Shown piece after piece: positions 8,918-18,182 of a stretch of 64,000 nt of DNA. This stretch comes from a bacterium. Its GTDB lineage: Bacteria; Myxococcota_A; Bradymonadia; UBA7976; UBA1532. The number at the start of each line of letters is the position of its first letter. Position 1 is the stretch's first letter. The notes under the pieces are model-generated. The model did no database searches. It was not told where the DNA came from and saw only the letters and a program-made list of their open reading frames with translations. Made by a program: the position numbers and the translations under genes. The stretch covers positions 206,465 to 270,464 of the forward strand of contig JAUHYW010000004.1 in the NCBI GenBank assembly GCA_030426085.1, given 5' to 3'.

Positions 8918-9571
8918 ATGGCGGCGGAGCAACTCCAGGATCTCTTCATCGGCATCGCCGGTCTCATCGGAGCCGGCAAGACGACGCTGGCGACCTCGCT
9001 CGGCGCCCACCTCGAGCTGCCGGTCTACTTCGAGCCGGTGCAGGACAACGAATACCTGGCCGACTTCTACCGCGATCCGAAGAGCTACGCCTTCGCCACC
9101 CAGATCTACCTGCTCAACCGCCGCTTTCAGCAGCATCAGGAGATCATCTGGCGCGGCGGGGGCGGGGTGCAGGATCGCACGATCTACGAGGACGCGGTGT
9201 TCGCCAAGACCCTGGTGACCCAGGGGCTGCTCGAAGAGCGCGACTACCGGACCTACCTCGACCTGTTCCGGCACATGAGCAACTTCATGTGCCGGCCCAA
9301 CCTGATCGTCTACCTCGACCTCAGCCCGGCGTCGTCGATGGCCCGCATCCAGCAGCGGTCGCGGGACGTGGAGTCGGGCATCAGCATGGAGTACCTCGCC
9401 GCGCTGCACGCCGAGTACGAGCGCTTCATCCACGACATCGCCCGCACGGTGCCGGTGATCCGGGTCTCGTGGGAGGAGTACCGCGACGTGGAGGAGATGG
9501 CGGGGGTGATCGAGCGGGAGTATCTGCACGGCAGCTTCCTGCGCACGGTGCAGTGGACCCCGACCGGCTGA
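8918..9571 (+). CDS. Deoxynucleoside kinase family protein
   Basis: The 217-residue protein belongs to the dCK/dGK/TK2 deoxynucleoside kinase family. It shows an N-terminal P-loop, GLIGAGKTT (about 16-24), the substrate-side glutamate in YFEPVQDN, the DRTIYEDAVF segment that corresponds to the family's DRS motif, and an Arg-rich lid segment (RIQQRSRDVES). It phosphorylates a deoxynucleoside at the 5' position using ATP in the salvage pathway; the preferred base cannot be told from sequence. The ATG at 8918 has GGAGG about 9 bases upstream. It is divergent from bfd. Confidence 0.92.
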   Translation: MAAEQLQDLFIGIAGLIGAGKTTLATSLGAHLELPVYFEPVQDNEYLADFYRDPKSYAFATQIYLLNRRFQQHQEIIWRGGGGVQDRTIYEDAVFAKTLVTQGLLEERDYRTYLDLFRHMSNFMCRPNLIVYLDLSPASSMARIQQRSRDVESGISMEYLAALHAEYERFIHDIARTVPVIRVSWEEYRDVEEMAGVIEREYLHGSFLRTVQWTPTG

Positions 9572-9589
9572 GGCCGATGAGCCCGCCCG

Positions 9590-10567
9590 TCAGAAGCGAC
9601 CGATGAGCCCGACCCCGCCCGGCAGCGGCACGAGCGCCGCCTCGGTCTTCGCCTCGCCGTCGAAGACGCCGTACTCGAGCGCCAGCATCGCGCCCCCGCC
9701 GACCAGGGCGGCGGCGCCCAGGCCCCACAGCACGTAGGCCGCGGTGCCCGCGCTGTCGTAGCGCTCGGTGGCCTCGTCCTTGTCGGCCACCAGCGCCCGC
9801 TGCTCGTCGGAGTCGGACGTCCCCCGCAGCGACGCCACCGCGGCGTCCCGGTCGTCGGAGGCGGCGAGCGCCTCGGCGTAGAAGACACCCCCCAGCGCGC
9901 CGAACAGCGCGCCGGCGCCGAGGGTCGACCAGCCGGCGATGCCCAGGGCGCTCATGCCCTCCGGCGGCGGCGGCGGCGCCTCGACCTCTCCGAAGGCCAG
10001 CTCGACGTACTCCCCGGTCGACAGCCCGAGGTTGCGGGTCCACGGCTTGCCGTTGGCCGGGGTCACCCGCAGCACCCGCTTGCCCGGCTCGGCCCGGACG
10101 AGGCCATCCTCGAGCTCGGCCGGCTGGCCGTCGATGGTGATCTGCGAGTTGAGAGGCAGGCCGACGATGCGGATGCGGGCCCGGCGAGCGGCGGCGATGG
10201 TCTTCTCCATCACCCGGATGCGCCGCTGAACCTCGCCCCGATCCTCGGCCTGGGGGCCGATGCGCTTGAGGTAGGACTGGTAGTGCACGATCGCCTTCTC
10301 GGGATCGCCCATCTCCTCGGCGGCGCGGGCCATGTTGTAGAGCAGGATCGGCACCGGATCGAGGTTGTAGGCCGCCTGGAACTGCTCGGCGGCCGAGCGG
10401 TAGTCCTTGGCCTTGAAGAAGGCCCGCCCCTGCTCGAAGTAGACCGCCGCCTGCTCCTGAGCGGTGAGCTGCTTCTCGGCCGGCGCCGCGTCGGCCGGCA
10501 CCTGGGCCGCGGCCGGGCCGGCCGCGAGGGCCATCGTGAGCAGGCCATGGGGGAGTCGACGCATCAC
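9590..10567 (-). CDS. Secreted/membrane TPR protein with PEGA-like domain and two TM helices
   Basis: The protein has about 325 residues; the start is GTG 10567 or the adjacent ATG 10564, behind GGAGG. A signal peptide ends at GPAAAQV (about residue 22). TPR helices follow (about 35-110), with GRAFFKAKDYRSAAEQFQAAY and LLYNMARAAEE. A PEGA-like beta segment (about 130-190, IVGLPLNSQITIDGQPAE) comes next, then a proline run and two hydrophobic helices (about 210-230 and 275-300) enclosing a charged loop. It is a larger relative of the protein at 4803-5555. A structural or scaffold role in the envelope is likely, but nothing more specific can be said. It converges on the nucleoside kinase gene. 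Confidence 0.85.
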   Translation of the reverse strand: MMRRLPHGLLTMALAAGPAAAQVPADAAPAEKQLTAQEQAAVYFEQGRAFFKAKDYRSAAEQFQAAYNLDPVPILLYNMARAAEEMGDPEKAIVHYQSYLKRIGPQAEDRGEVQRRIRVMEKTIAAARRARIRIVGLPLNSQITIDGQPAELEDGLVRAEPGKRVLRVTPANGKPWTRNLGLSTGEYVELAFGEVEAPPPPPEGMSALGIAGWSTLGAGALFGALGGVFYAEALAASDDRDAAVASLRGTSDSDEQRALVADKDEATERYDSAGTAAYVLWGLGAAALVGGGAMLALEYGVFDGEAKTEAALVPLPGGVGLIGRF

Positions 10568-10724
10568 GCGGCATCCTCCGGCGCCGGGCGCCCGCTGTCA
10601 AGATGGCGGGTCGTGGGCCGGCTCGGCTCGCCGTCGGCCTCGCTGCCCGGCCAATGGCCCGCGAGCGCCGGTTCTCCGGGGTCCCGGCCGACCCCCGAAC
10701 GACGGCGCCGACCCCGCCGCCCCA

Positions 10725-13004
10725 CTAACGGATTCGATCGGGGGCTGTCGGTGGGTCGAGCTCCTCAGCGCCCCGGATCAGGGCGCTGAGGGCGTGCTGG
10801 GTGAAGTCGATGCGCACCTCCTGCTCGACGAGCGAGCGGCGGATGCCGCCCGCAGCCGCCGCGGGGTCGGGCATCATCCAGGCGTTGTCCGGCCGGATGC
10901 GCTCCCGGGACAGCGCGTCGAGCGCGCCGGCGATCTGGGCGTCGAGGGTGTCGAGGGCCCCGTCGCCGAGGCCGTGCTGCCGGGCGAGGGCCCGGGTGGA
11001 GACGATCGCCTCGCTGAACCCGGCCGCGCCCGGCGCCTGGGGCACCATCAGCCCGCTGAAGCCGTAGTGCCCGGCGAAGTCGGCGTTGTCCCAGCCCTCG
11101 GGCTCGTATTGCAGCCGGCGCACGAACTCGGCGTAGCCCATGCAGAAGTCGAGGTACTGGGACTTGCGCAGCCGGGGGTAGGCCTCCTCGGCGGCGATGC
11201 AGGTCCAGTGGTCGGCCCCGTAGATGAACCACCCCAGGAAGTAGCCGGCGTACTTGGGGCCGGTCAGGTAGTCCAGGGCCCGCTCGGCGGCCTCGAGATC
11301 GCGGGCGTCGCCGAGCACCTCGTGGGCCATGACGAGCGCCAGCGCGGCCTCTTCGCTGTAGAACATGCTGCGCTTGTAGATGTTGGGCACCGCGGTGGGC
11401 ACGTGGAAGTCGTGGTAGAAGTCGCCGTTCGGCTTCTGCATCGACCGGATCCAGGCCGCGAGCCGGCGGGCGGTGTCGGCGTAGCGGGCGTCGTCGGTGC
11501 GCCGCTGATACTCGAGCATGCCCACCAGGGTCAGCGCGCTCGAGCCGAGGTCGGCGAAGTCGCCCCGGGCCTTGGGCACGCAGGTCCGGCTGGGGTCGCC
11601 GCACTCGGCGGGCATGGCCTCGATCAGCCAGCTCATCGCCTTCTCGGCGCCGGCCCGGAACCGGGCCTCACCGGTCAGCCCGTACAGCAGCGCCAGGGCG
11701 TACACCGTGCCCGCGTGGCGGGGCACGCTGTACGCGTCGCCCTTGGGGTGGTGGTCGGTCAGCGGGAAGTACTGGTAGTGGAACCGGTTGTCGGGTCGGA
11801 TCTGGCGCAGCACGAAGTCGCCCCCGTCGACCGCCGCCCGGCGCCAGGCGTCGGGGCCGGTGTCGACCGGCGGCACATTGCCCCGCACGGCGGGCAGGAC
11901 CTCCACCCGGTCGGCGGCCTCGATCCAGCCCTCGGTCCGGATGCGCTCGAGATCACCGCTGCGGCCCAGGCGCCCCAGCACGCTCCCGGCGTCCAGGCCC
12001 AGCCGCAGCTCGCGGATGCCGGGCACGAGCGGGGCGAGGCCGAAGCGCTGACCCTTGACGAGGTCGTCGGGCAGCAGGGTCCGCCGGCTCTCACCGCTCA
12101 CCCGGCGCAGGCCGTCGAGGCCGGGGTTGACCGACAGGGCGACGATCGGGCCGAAGTCGGAGAGCACCGGGGCGGCGCCGACGACCCGATCGATCTTGAT
12201 GCGCCCGCCGATGCCCGCCCGGCCGACGACCGCCGGGTGAGCCGCCATCGCGTCGGCGGCCCGGGCGACGGCGGCGGCGAGGTCGTCGCCCTCGCCGGTG
12301 ACCCGGGCCCGGACCCGGCCGTCGACCCACAGGGTCGCGTAGAGCGGGCCGGGGCCCACTTCGAGGCCCTCCAGCGCGTCGAGCGGGGGGCGGGTGCTGC
12401 CGTCGAGCGCCGCCCGCACACAGCCGATGGCCTGCTGCCGCCCCACGCTCGAGACCGGGTCGAGGGGGTCGATGTCGTGCCGGACGTGCAGGGCGAGGCC
12501 CACGAGCAGAGGCAGCGCCGAGAGGCCCATCACCGCCTTCAGCCAGCCGCGGCCGCCGGCCATCTCCTCCCGGACGCGGGCCCGCAGCAGGCCGTAGAGC
12601 TTGAGCGCGGGGTAGAGCCCCAGCGCCTGCACCGCGACGCTGGCGAAGAGCAGGGCGGCGATGGACGCTCCCCGGCCGAAGTCGCCGAAGATGGCGTGCA
12701 GGTAGGCCCACGAGCCGATCAGGGCCGAGACGAGCACGACCCCGAGCACGAAGCCGACCAGCCCCCCGAAGACCGAGAGCCGCCAGCCGAGCCGCCAGCC
12801 GCGCCACAGGCCGTGGCCCGCGACGAGGTGCAGCGCCGCGTAGAGCAGCAGGGCGATGTTGATCCCGGGGCTCTTCCACGGGATCAGGGCGATGGCCAGA
12901 TAGGCGAGCACCAGCCCGCCGATCGCGTCGGCGATGGCCCACAGCCGCAGGCTGCGGCGGGTGGCGTCGGAGAGATCGGCCGGGCGGGGCGGGGGCGGAT
13001 TCAT
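10725..13004 (-). CDS. Polytopic membrane protein with C-terminal alpha/alpha-toroid domain
   Basis: The protein has 759 residues. The N-terminal quarter has about five membrane helices (about 20-180). A middle soluble section (about 185-330) contains a segment with AALDGSTRPPLDAL and IGGRIKIDRVV that I cannot assign. The C-terminal half (about 380-745) has paired helices rich in Trp, Tyr and His (RPDNRFHYQYFP, HAGTVYALALLYGLTGE, HYGFSGLMVPQAP), as in six-hairpin glycosidases and uronyl epimerases. This suggests a periplasmic or cytoplasmic polysaccharide-modifying or polysaccharide-binding domain tethered to the membrane. The substrate is unknown, and no other glycan gene is nearby. ATG 13004 is preceded by GGAG. 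Confidence 0.8.
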   Translation of the reverse strand: MNPPPPRPADLSDATRRSLRLWAIADAIGGLVLAYLAIALIPWKSPGINIALLLYAALHLVAGHGLWRGWRLGWRLSVFGGLVGFVLGVVLVSALIGSWAYLHAIFGDFGRGASIAALLFASVAVQALGLYPALKLYGLLRARVREEMAGGRGWLKAVMGLSALPLLVGLALHVRHDIDPLDPVSSVGRQQAIGCVRAALDGSTRPPLDALEGLEVGPGPLYATLWVDGRVRARVTGEGDDLAAAVARAADAMAAHPAVVGRAGIGGRIKIDRVVGAAPVLSDFGPIVALSVNPGLDGLRRVSGESRRTLLPDDLVKGQRFGLAPLVPGIRELRLGLDAGSVLGRLGRSGDLERIRTEGWIEAADRVEVLPAVRGNVPPVDTGPDAWRRAAVDGGDFVLRQIRPDNRFHYQYFPLTDHHPKGDAYSVPRHAGTVYALALLYGLTGEARFRAGAEKAMSWLIEAMPAECGDPSRTCVPKARGDFADLGSSALTLVGMLEYQRRTDDARYADTARRLAAWIRSMQKPNGDFYHDFHVPTAVPNIYKRSMFYSEEAALALVMAHEVLGDARDLEAAERALDYLTGPKYAGYFLGWFIYGADHWTCIAAEEAYPRLRKSQYLDFCMGYAEFVRRLQYEPEGWDNADFAGHYGFSGLMVPQAPGAAGFSEAIVSTRALARQHGLGDGALDTLDAQIAGALDALSRERIRPDNAWMMPDPAAAAGGIRRSLVEQEVRIDFTQHALSALIRGAEELDPPTAPDRIR

Positions 13005-13075
13005 CGGCGCTCCGTCGAGGCTTGCCAGGGCGCCGAGGTTGGCTCAATGTGGGGCCGCTGACAAGCGGAGGGCGC

Positions 13076-13510
13076 ATGAAGGCGCGCATCAAGCTGATCG
13101 AGGGGGTCGCCTGGATGGCCGAGGCCGACAGCGGTCACGGGCTGGTGATCGACGGGTCACCGGCGATCGGGGGCCGCGACCGGGGGCCCCGGCCGATGGA
13201 GCTGGTGCTCCAGGGGCTGTGCGCGTGCAGCGGCATGGACGTCGTCAGCATCCTGCGCAAGCAGCGGCAGGACGTGGTCGACGTGGTCATCGAGGCCGAG
13301 GCCGAGCGGGCGGCCGAGCCGCCGAAGGTCTTCACCCGCATCGCGCTGACCTACCGGGTGATCGGGCGCAACCTGCGCCCCAAGGCCGTCGAGCGGGCGG
13401 TGCGGCTGTCGGCGGACACCTACTGCTCGGTGTCGAAGATGCTCTCGGCGACGGTCGAGATCAGCGACCGGATCGAGATCGTCGAGCTGGATCCGCCGAC
13501 CGCGCAGTGA
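13076..13510 (+). CDS. OsmC/Ohr family protein (YhfA-like)
   Basis: The 144-residue protein has the OsmC fold signature: a beta-rich N-terminus, PMELVLQGLCACSGMDVV with the first redox cysteine, and AVRLSADTYCSVSKML with the second. The spacing of the two cysteines matches the OsmC superfamily, and the sequence is closer to the YhfA branch than to Ohr. The family includes thiol-dependent hydroperoxide reductases; the YhfA branch has no firm substrate. The ATG at 13076 is preceded by GGAG. It is divergent from the large membrane protein upstream. Confidence 0.92.
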   Translation: MKARIKLIEGVAWMAEADSGHGLVIDGSPAIGGRDRGPRPMELVLQGLCACSGMDVVSILRKQRQDVVDVVIEAEAERAAEPPKVFTRIALTYRVIGRNLRPKAVERAVRLSADTYCSVSKMLSATVEISDRIEIVELDPPTAQ

Positions 13511-13579
13511 GCGATCGGGGGGCGGGCGACGGGTGTCTTGGATCCGGGCGACGACCGGCGTATGTAGAGAAGTGACCCG

Positions 13580-16500
13580 GTGAGGTCGTCGGTGAGCGGG
13601 GCCGGCACGGACGGGGTGATGGCGGAGCACGCGATCGACAAGCAGCTCGAAGGTCGGCTGTTCGACCTGCTCGAGACCCGGGCCCGGATCCGGCTGGGTG
13701 ATCTGGTGCTGCTGCGCCGACGCAGCCGCGAGCGGGGGGTGACCCTGCTGCACACGGCGCTCGAGGCGGGCCGGGTCGAGCCGGAGCAGGCGCGGCTGCT
13801 CGCCGAGCTGGCCGGCATGCCCGATCCGACGGTCGGCGACCCCGACGAGGAGGGCCGCTACGGGGCCCCGGACGACTCGCTGTCCGACTCGCTGCTCGAC
13901 TCGGTCGTCGACGCCCCGCCCGAGACGGTGACCCGCCGTCGGCGCCGCTCCACCGAGCCTCGGGCCGAGATCCCGACCCTGCGCGCGCCGGCGCCGCTCG
14001 ACCGCCCCGCTCGGGAGTCGCTCGACCTGCCCCCGCCCGCGTCGACCTCGTCGCCGCCCGCGCCCCCCGAGCCGCCGCCCCTGCGGGCCCCCCGCTGGGT
14101 CGACGACCGCCCCACGGTCAAGATGGACTCCCCGCCGTCGGCGCCGCCGGCGCCCCGGGTGATCGACCGCATCTCGGCCCCCCGGGCCCGGCCGCCCTCG
14201 TCGCCGCCGCCCGATCCACGCCCGCCGACGCCCCGGGTCGTCGGCGAGCTGTCGCCCCGGCGGGTGACGCCCCGGGTGCCCGAAGCCCCGCCGCCGCTGC
14301 CGGCGGAGACCGAGCGCCCGCCGAGCCCTCCGCCGCGCCGGGCCTCGCCGCCGCCGCTGCCCGGCGCCGACTTCCGGGATACGCTCACCCCCGAGGGCGA
14401 GCGGCTCTCCGAGATCGAGACGGTCGAGCCGCTCGACGACGAGTGGGGCGACACCGCGCCCCCGAGCGGCACCGGCCCCGCCGAGTCGGGGGACGAGCTC
14501 GAGCTGCCCATCGGGGCCGACCGCTACGCCCTCGGCGACGAGCTGGGGCGGGGGGGCATGGGCCAGATCCTCGAGGCCCGCGATCTGGCGCTCGACCGCC
14601 CGGTGGCGCTCAAGCTGCTGCACGACGAGGACCACCGCGACGCCGCGCTGCGGCTGCGCTTCGTGGACGAAGCCCGGGTGACCGGCCAGCTCCAGCACCC
14701 GTCGATCCCGCCGGTCTACGACCTCGGCCGGCTGGGGGACGGGCGGCTCTTCTTCGCGATGAAGCGCATCGAGGGGCGCACCCTGCGGGACGTCGTCGAA
14801 GAGCTGCGCGAGGGCCACGGCGAGACGGTGCGCCACTTCGGGCGGGTGCGGCTGCTGACGGTGTTCGGCCGGGTCTGTCGGGCGATCGCCTACGCCCACA
14901 GCCGGGCGGTGATGCACCGCGACCTCAAGCCGGACAACATCATGCTCGGCGAATTCGGCGAGGTCACGGTCATGGACTGGGGGCTCGCCAAGCCGTTCGA
15001 CGCCGATCCGGCCACCGACCACGGGGCCGATCCCGGCGCCGACCGGCCCTCGGGCGAGCGGCCCGCGATCAACACCACCCGCGAGACCTCGGCCCGCTTC
15101 CAGACCCGCTCGGGCGAGGTGACCGGCACCCCCCAGTACATGCCGCCGGAGCAGGCCGAGGGCCGCATCGACGCGCTCGGGGCCCACAGCGACATCTACA
15201 GCCTCGGCGCGGTGCTCTACGAGCTGCTGACGCTCGAGCCGCCGTTCGACGGGGTCAGCGCCCGGGCGGTGCGCACCGCGGTCATCGAAGACCAGGTCGT
15301 CCCGCCCTCGCTGCGGGCGCCCGAGGGGCGGGAGGTGCCCCACGCCATCGAGCAGCTCTGCCTGCAATGCCTCAGCAAGGACCCCCACCACCGGCCGAAG
15401 ACCGCCGGCGAGGTGGCCGATCGCATCGACCGGTTCCTCGAGGGCGAGCAGGATCGGGCCCGCCGGGCGAGCGAGCGCGACCGGCTGCTCGAGGCGGGCA
15501 CCGAGGCGGCCGAGGCGTATTACGCGCACGGCGAGCAGCACAAGCAGCTCCAGGCGAAGACGGCCAAGATGCGGGCCCGCATGGCGCCGTGGGCCCACTC
15601 GTCGGAGCGGGCCCAGCTCTGGTTGCAGGAGGACGCCGAGCGGGTGGCCCGGGTCCAGGCGGCGCAGTCGCTCTCCGAGGCGATCGTGGCCTACCACGCC
15701 GCGCTCGAGACCGACCGGGACCACCCCGACGCCCGCCGGGCGCTCGCCGCGCTATATTACAACGCCTTCGAGACCGCCGAGCGCGACCGGGACCAGGTGC
15801 AGATGGCGCTCTACGCCCACCTCGTGCGGGCGTTCGACGACGAGGCGGGCACCTTCTCGACCCGGCTGAAAGGCGACGGGCGGCTCGAGCTGCAGACGCT
15901 GCCGGCGGGCATCCAGGCCCGGCTGTACACCTACCGCTCGGTGGAGCGGGTGCAGCAGCCGGCCGAGGCCAAGAACCTGGGCCAGACCCCGGTCGTGATC
16001 GACCCGATGCCGATGGGCAGCTACCTCATCGAGCTCAAGGGCCCCGGGCTGACGACCCGGGCCCCGATCTCGATCACCCGCCAGCGGGTGCTGCGCATGC
16101 GGCTGCGGCTGTTCCCCGACCGCATCCGGGGGCCGGGCATGGTGCACGTCGTCGGCGGCCCGGCGCGCCTCGGCGGCGACCCCCAGGCCCAGCTCGCCCG
16201 GCCGGCGCGCACCCTCGACGTGGAGGACGTCTTCATCGCCGAGCGGCCGGTCACCGCCCAGGCGTATCGCGAGTTCCTGCATCACGTCGCCCAGACCGAG
16301 AGCCCCGAGGCGGCCGCCGCCCGCGCTCCGCGGGATGGCCCGGGGGGCCAGCCCCTGTGGCAGATGGATCCGATGGGCCGGTTCACCATCCCCGATCGAG
16401 ACGTGCACGGCGTCGGCTGGCACCCCGACTGGCCGGTGGTCGCCATCAGCTTCGCCGACGCCGAGGCCTACTGCCGCTGGCTGAACGAGATCCGGGGCCC

Positions 16501-16870
16501 GGGGCATCGCCTGCCGACCGAGGTGGAGTGGGAGAAGGCGGCCCGGGGCGCCGACGGGCGGCTCTTCCCGTGGGGCGACACCTGGGAGCCGACCTTCTGC
16601 CACATGGGCATCAGCCGCCCCGGCGCGCCCGAGCGGGGGCCGAGCGGCGCCTTCGCCACCGACGTCAGCCCCTACGGCATCGAAGACCTCGCCGGTGGGG
16701 TCAGCGAGTGGACCAGCACGCGGCTCGACGGCGGCGAGCAGCGGGTGATCAAGGGCGGCCACTGGGCCAGCGGCCCCACCGAGTGCCGGGCCGCGAGCCG
16801 CTTCACCCAGCCGGTCGATCGCACCCTGCCGACCCTCGGCTTCCGGGTGGCCCGCAGCGCGCCGACGTGA
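13580..16870 (+). CDS. Ser/Thr protein kinase fused to formylglycine-generating-enzyme-like (SUMF1) domain
   Basis: The protein has 1,096 residues from GTG 13580; ATG 13619 is an alternative start, and neither has a strong ribosome site. A helical N-terminal segment (about 18-85) is followed by a Pro/Arg/Ser-rich linker to about 300 and then a full kinase domain (about 313-640): glycine loop GRGGMG, Lys345 in VALK, HRDLKPDN with His446 and Asp448, DWG in place of DFG (Asp466), and PPEQAEG. A coiled coil and a PEGA-like section (about 770-850) come next. The C-terminal FGE/sulfatase-modifying-factor fold (about 855-1093) has PTEVEWEKAARG, FPWGDTW and GFRVARS. No membrane helix is evident. Such FGE domains next to kinases usually lack oxidase activity and may bind ligands; activity here is not known. 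Confidence 0.92.
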   Translation: MRSSVSGAGTDGVMAEHAIDKQLEGRLFDLLETRARIRLGDLVLLRRRSRERGVTLLHTALEAGRVEPEQARLLAELAGMPDPTVGDPDEEGRYGAPDDSLSDSLLDSVVDAPPETVTRRRRRSTEPRAEIPTLRAPAPLDRPARESLDLPPPASTSSPPAPPEPPPLRAPRWVDDRPTVKMDSPPSAPPAPRVIDRISAPRARPPSSPPPDPRPPTPRVVGELSPRRVTPRVPEAPPPLPAETERPPSPPPRRASPPPLPGADFRDTLTPEGERLSEIETVEPLDDEWGDTAPPSGTGPAESGDELELPIGADRYALGDELGRGGMGQILEARDLALDRPVALKLLHDEDHRDAALRLRFVDEARVTGQLQHPSIPPVYDLGRLGDGRLFFAMKRIEGRTLRDVVEELREGHGETVRHFGRVRLLTVFGRVCRAIAYAHSRAVMHRDLKPDNIMLGEFGEVTVMDWGLAKPFDADPATDHGADPGADRPSGERPAINTTRETSARFQTRSGEVTGTPQYMPPEQAEGRIDALGAHSDIYSLGAVLYELLTLEPPFDGVSARAVRTAVIEDQVVPPSLRAPEGREVPHAIEQLCLQCLSKDPHHRPKTAGEVADRIDRFLEGEQDRARRASERDRLLEAGTEAAEAYYAHGEQHKQLQAKTAKMRARMAPWAHSSERAQLWLQEDAERVARVQAAQSLSEAIVAYHAALETDRDHPDARRALAALYYNAFETAERDRDQVQMALYAHLVRAFDDEAGTFSTRLKGDGRLELQTLPAGIQARLYTYRSVERVQQPAEAKNLGQTPVVIDPMPMGSYLIELKGPGLTTRAPISITRQRVLRMRLRLFPDRIRGPGMVHVVGGPARLGGDPQAQLARPARTLDVEDVFIAERPVTAQAYREFLHHVAQTESPEAAAARAPRDGPGGQPLWQMDPMGRFTIPDRDVHGVGWHPDWPVVAISFADAEAYCRWLNEIRGPGHRLPTEVEWEKAARGADGRLFPWGDTWEPTFCHMGISRPGAPERGPSGAFATDVSPYGIEDLAGGVSEWTSTRLDGGEQRVIKGGHWASGPTECRAASRFTQPVDRTLPTLGFRVARSAPT

Positions 16871-16901
16871 TATCCGGCGCTGCCCACGGGAGGAGCGCCA
16901 C

Positions 16902-18182
16902 ATGAAGAAGACGAGAGTCGGACTGCTGAGCGCCGGGTTCGCCCTGGCGACGCTCTGCGCCTGCGACGACCAGTCGCCGGTGCCCGGAGGCGGCGGCGGC
17001 GACGCGGTCATCGGCGCCCTCGACGGCGCGCTGGACGCCCCCCCGCCGGAGCCGGAGCCCGAGGCTCAGCCCGAACCGGAGGCCCCGCCCGAGCCCGAAG
17101 CCCCGCCCGAGCCGGAGGCCCCGCCCGAGCCGGAGGCCCCGCCCGAGCCCGAAGCCCCGCCCGAGCCCGAAGCCCCGCCCGAGCCCGAAGCCCAGCCCGA
17201 TCCCGAACCCGAAGCCCAGCCCGATCCCGAGCCCGAGCCCGAGCCGCCGGCCGACTTCGTGCGCTTCGTGGCGCTCGGCGACGCGGGCAAGGGCAACGAC
17301 GGCCAGCGGCGGGTGGCCGGCGCCATCGCCGACGCCTGCGCCGAGCTGGGCGGCTGCGACTTCGTGGTGCTGCTCGGCGACAACATCTACGACGCCGGCT
17401 GCGACGACGAGAACGATCCCCAGTGGATCACCAAGTTCGAGGAGCCCTACGCCGAGGTCGACCTGCCGTTCTACGCCAGCCTCGGCAACCACGACTACGG
17501 CGCGCCGCCCATCCTGCAGGAGCTCGCCGGGGGCATCGGCATCGACCCCCGCCGGGGCGAGGCCCAGCTCGCCTACGCCCGGGTGCAGGACAAGTTCCGC
17601 ATGCCCGACCTCTTCTACCGCTTCGCCGAGGGCCCGGCGGAGCTCGTCGCGCTCAACACCGCGACCGTCTTCTGGCGCGACCTGCCCTTCGTCGAGGCCT
17701 TGACCGGCTTCGGCGAGGTCACCGACGCCCAGATCGAGGCCCTGCCCCGGTGGGCCGCCGAGCCGCTCGCCCCGTGGCGCATCGCGTTCGGCCACCACCC
17801 GTATGTCTCCAACGGGCCCCACGGCAACGCCGGGCTCTACGACGGGGTGTTCATCGACGGCCTCATCGGCTCGGGCACCGCCCTGCGCGACTTCTTCGAG
17901 GACCACGTCATCGGCGAGTTCGACGTGCTGCTGTCGGGGCACGACCACAGTTTGCAGGACCAGGGCGACTTCGACGGCACCGCGGTCTTCGTCTCGGGGG
18001 CCGGGGCCTCGACCACCGACCTGGAGGGCGACAACCCCGCCATCTGGCAGTCGGTCGACCGGGGCTTCATCATCGTCGAGGTCACCCGCCGCCGGCTCGA
18101 CGCCCGCTTCATCACCGTGCCCGACGAGAGCGCCGCCGCCCGCCCGTGGGTCGAGGCGCACACCCGCACCCTCATCCGCTAG
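16902..18182 (+). CDS. Metallophosphoesterase lipoprotein, purple-acid-phosphatase type
   Basis: The 426-residue protein has a lipoprotein signal ending in LCAC (Cys21), a Glu/Pro repeat linker (about 48-117) and a calcineurin-type phosphoesterase domain (about 120-415). The five metal-binding blocks of tartrate-resistant acid phosphatases are visible: GDAGKG (Asp127), GDNIYDAG, GNHDY (about 195-199), GHHPYVSNGPHG and SGHDHSLQ. The expected activity is hydrolysis of phosphomonoesters or phosphodiesters outside the cytoplasm with an Fe-containing dinuclear centre. The repeat linker probably acts as a spacer holding the domain away from the membrane. It follows the kinase-FGE gene by 31 bases. 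Confidence 0.92.
   Translation: MKKTRVGLLSAGFALATLCACDDQSPVPGGGGGDAVIGALDGALDAPPPEPEPEAQPEPEAPPEPEAPPEPEAPPEPEAPPEPEAPPEPEAPPEPEAQPDPEPEAQPDPEPEPEPPADFVRFVALGDAGKGNDGQRRVAGAIADACAELGGCDFVVLLGDNIYDAGCDDENDPQWITKFEEPYAEVDLPFYASLGNHDYGAPPILQELAGGIGIDPRRGEAQLAYARVQDKFRMPDLFYRFAEGPAELVALNTATVFWRDLPFVEALTGFGEVTDAQIEALPRWAAEPLAPWRIAFGHHPYVSNGPHGNAGLYDGVFIDGLIGSGTALRDFFEDHVIGEFDVLLSGHDHSLQDQGDFDGTAVFVSGAGASTTDLEGDNPAIWQSVDRGFIIVEVTRRRLDARFITVPDESAAARPWVEAHTRTLIR
17047..17252 (+). repeat. In-frame 18-base repeat encoding Glu-Pro-rich linker
   Basis: Near-identical 18-base units of the type GAGCCCGAAGCCCCGCCC, encoding EPEAPP, are repeated about nine times with some variants (EPEAQP, DPEPEAQP) inside the phosphatase gene. 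All units keep the frame, so copy-number changes would alter only the linker length. The repeat is coding and is not a CRISPR or intergenic array. Confidence 0.85.

Noticed and set aside
17047..17252. Regular repeats, considered as a CRISPR-like array
   Set aside because: The units are contiguous, have no spacers, keep the reading frame and encode a Glu-Pro linker.
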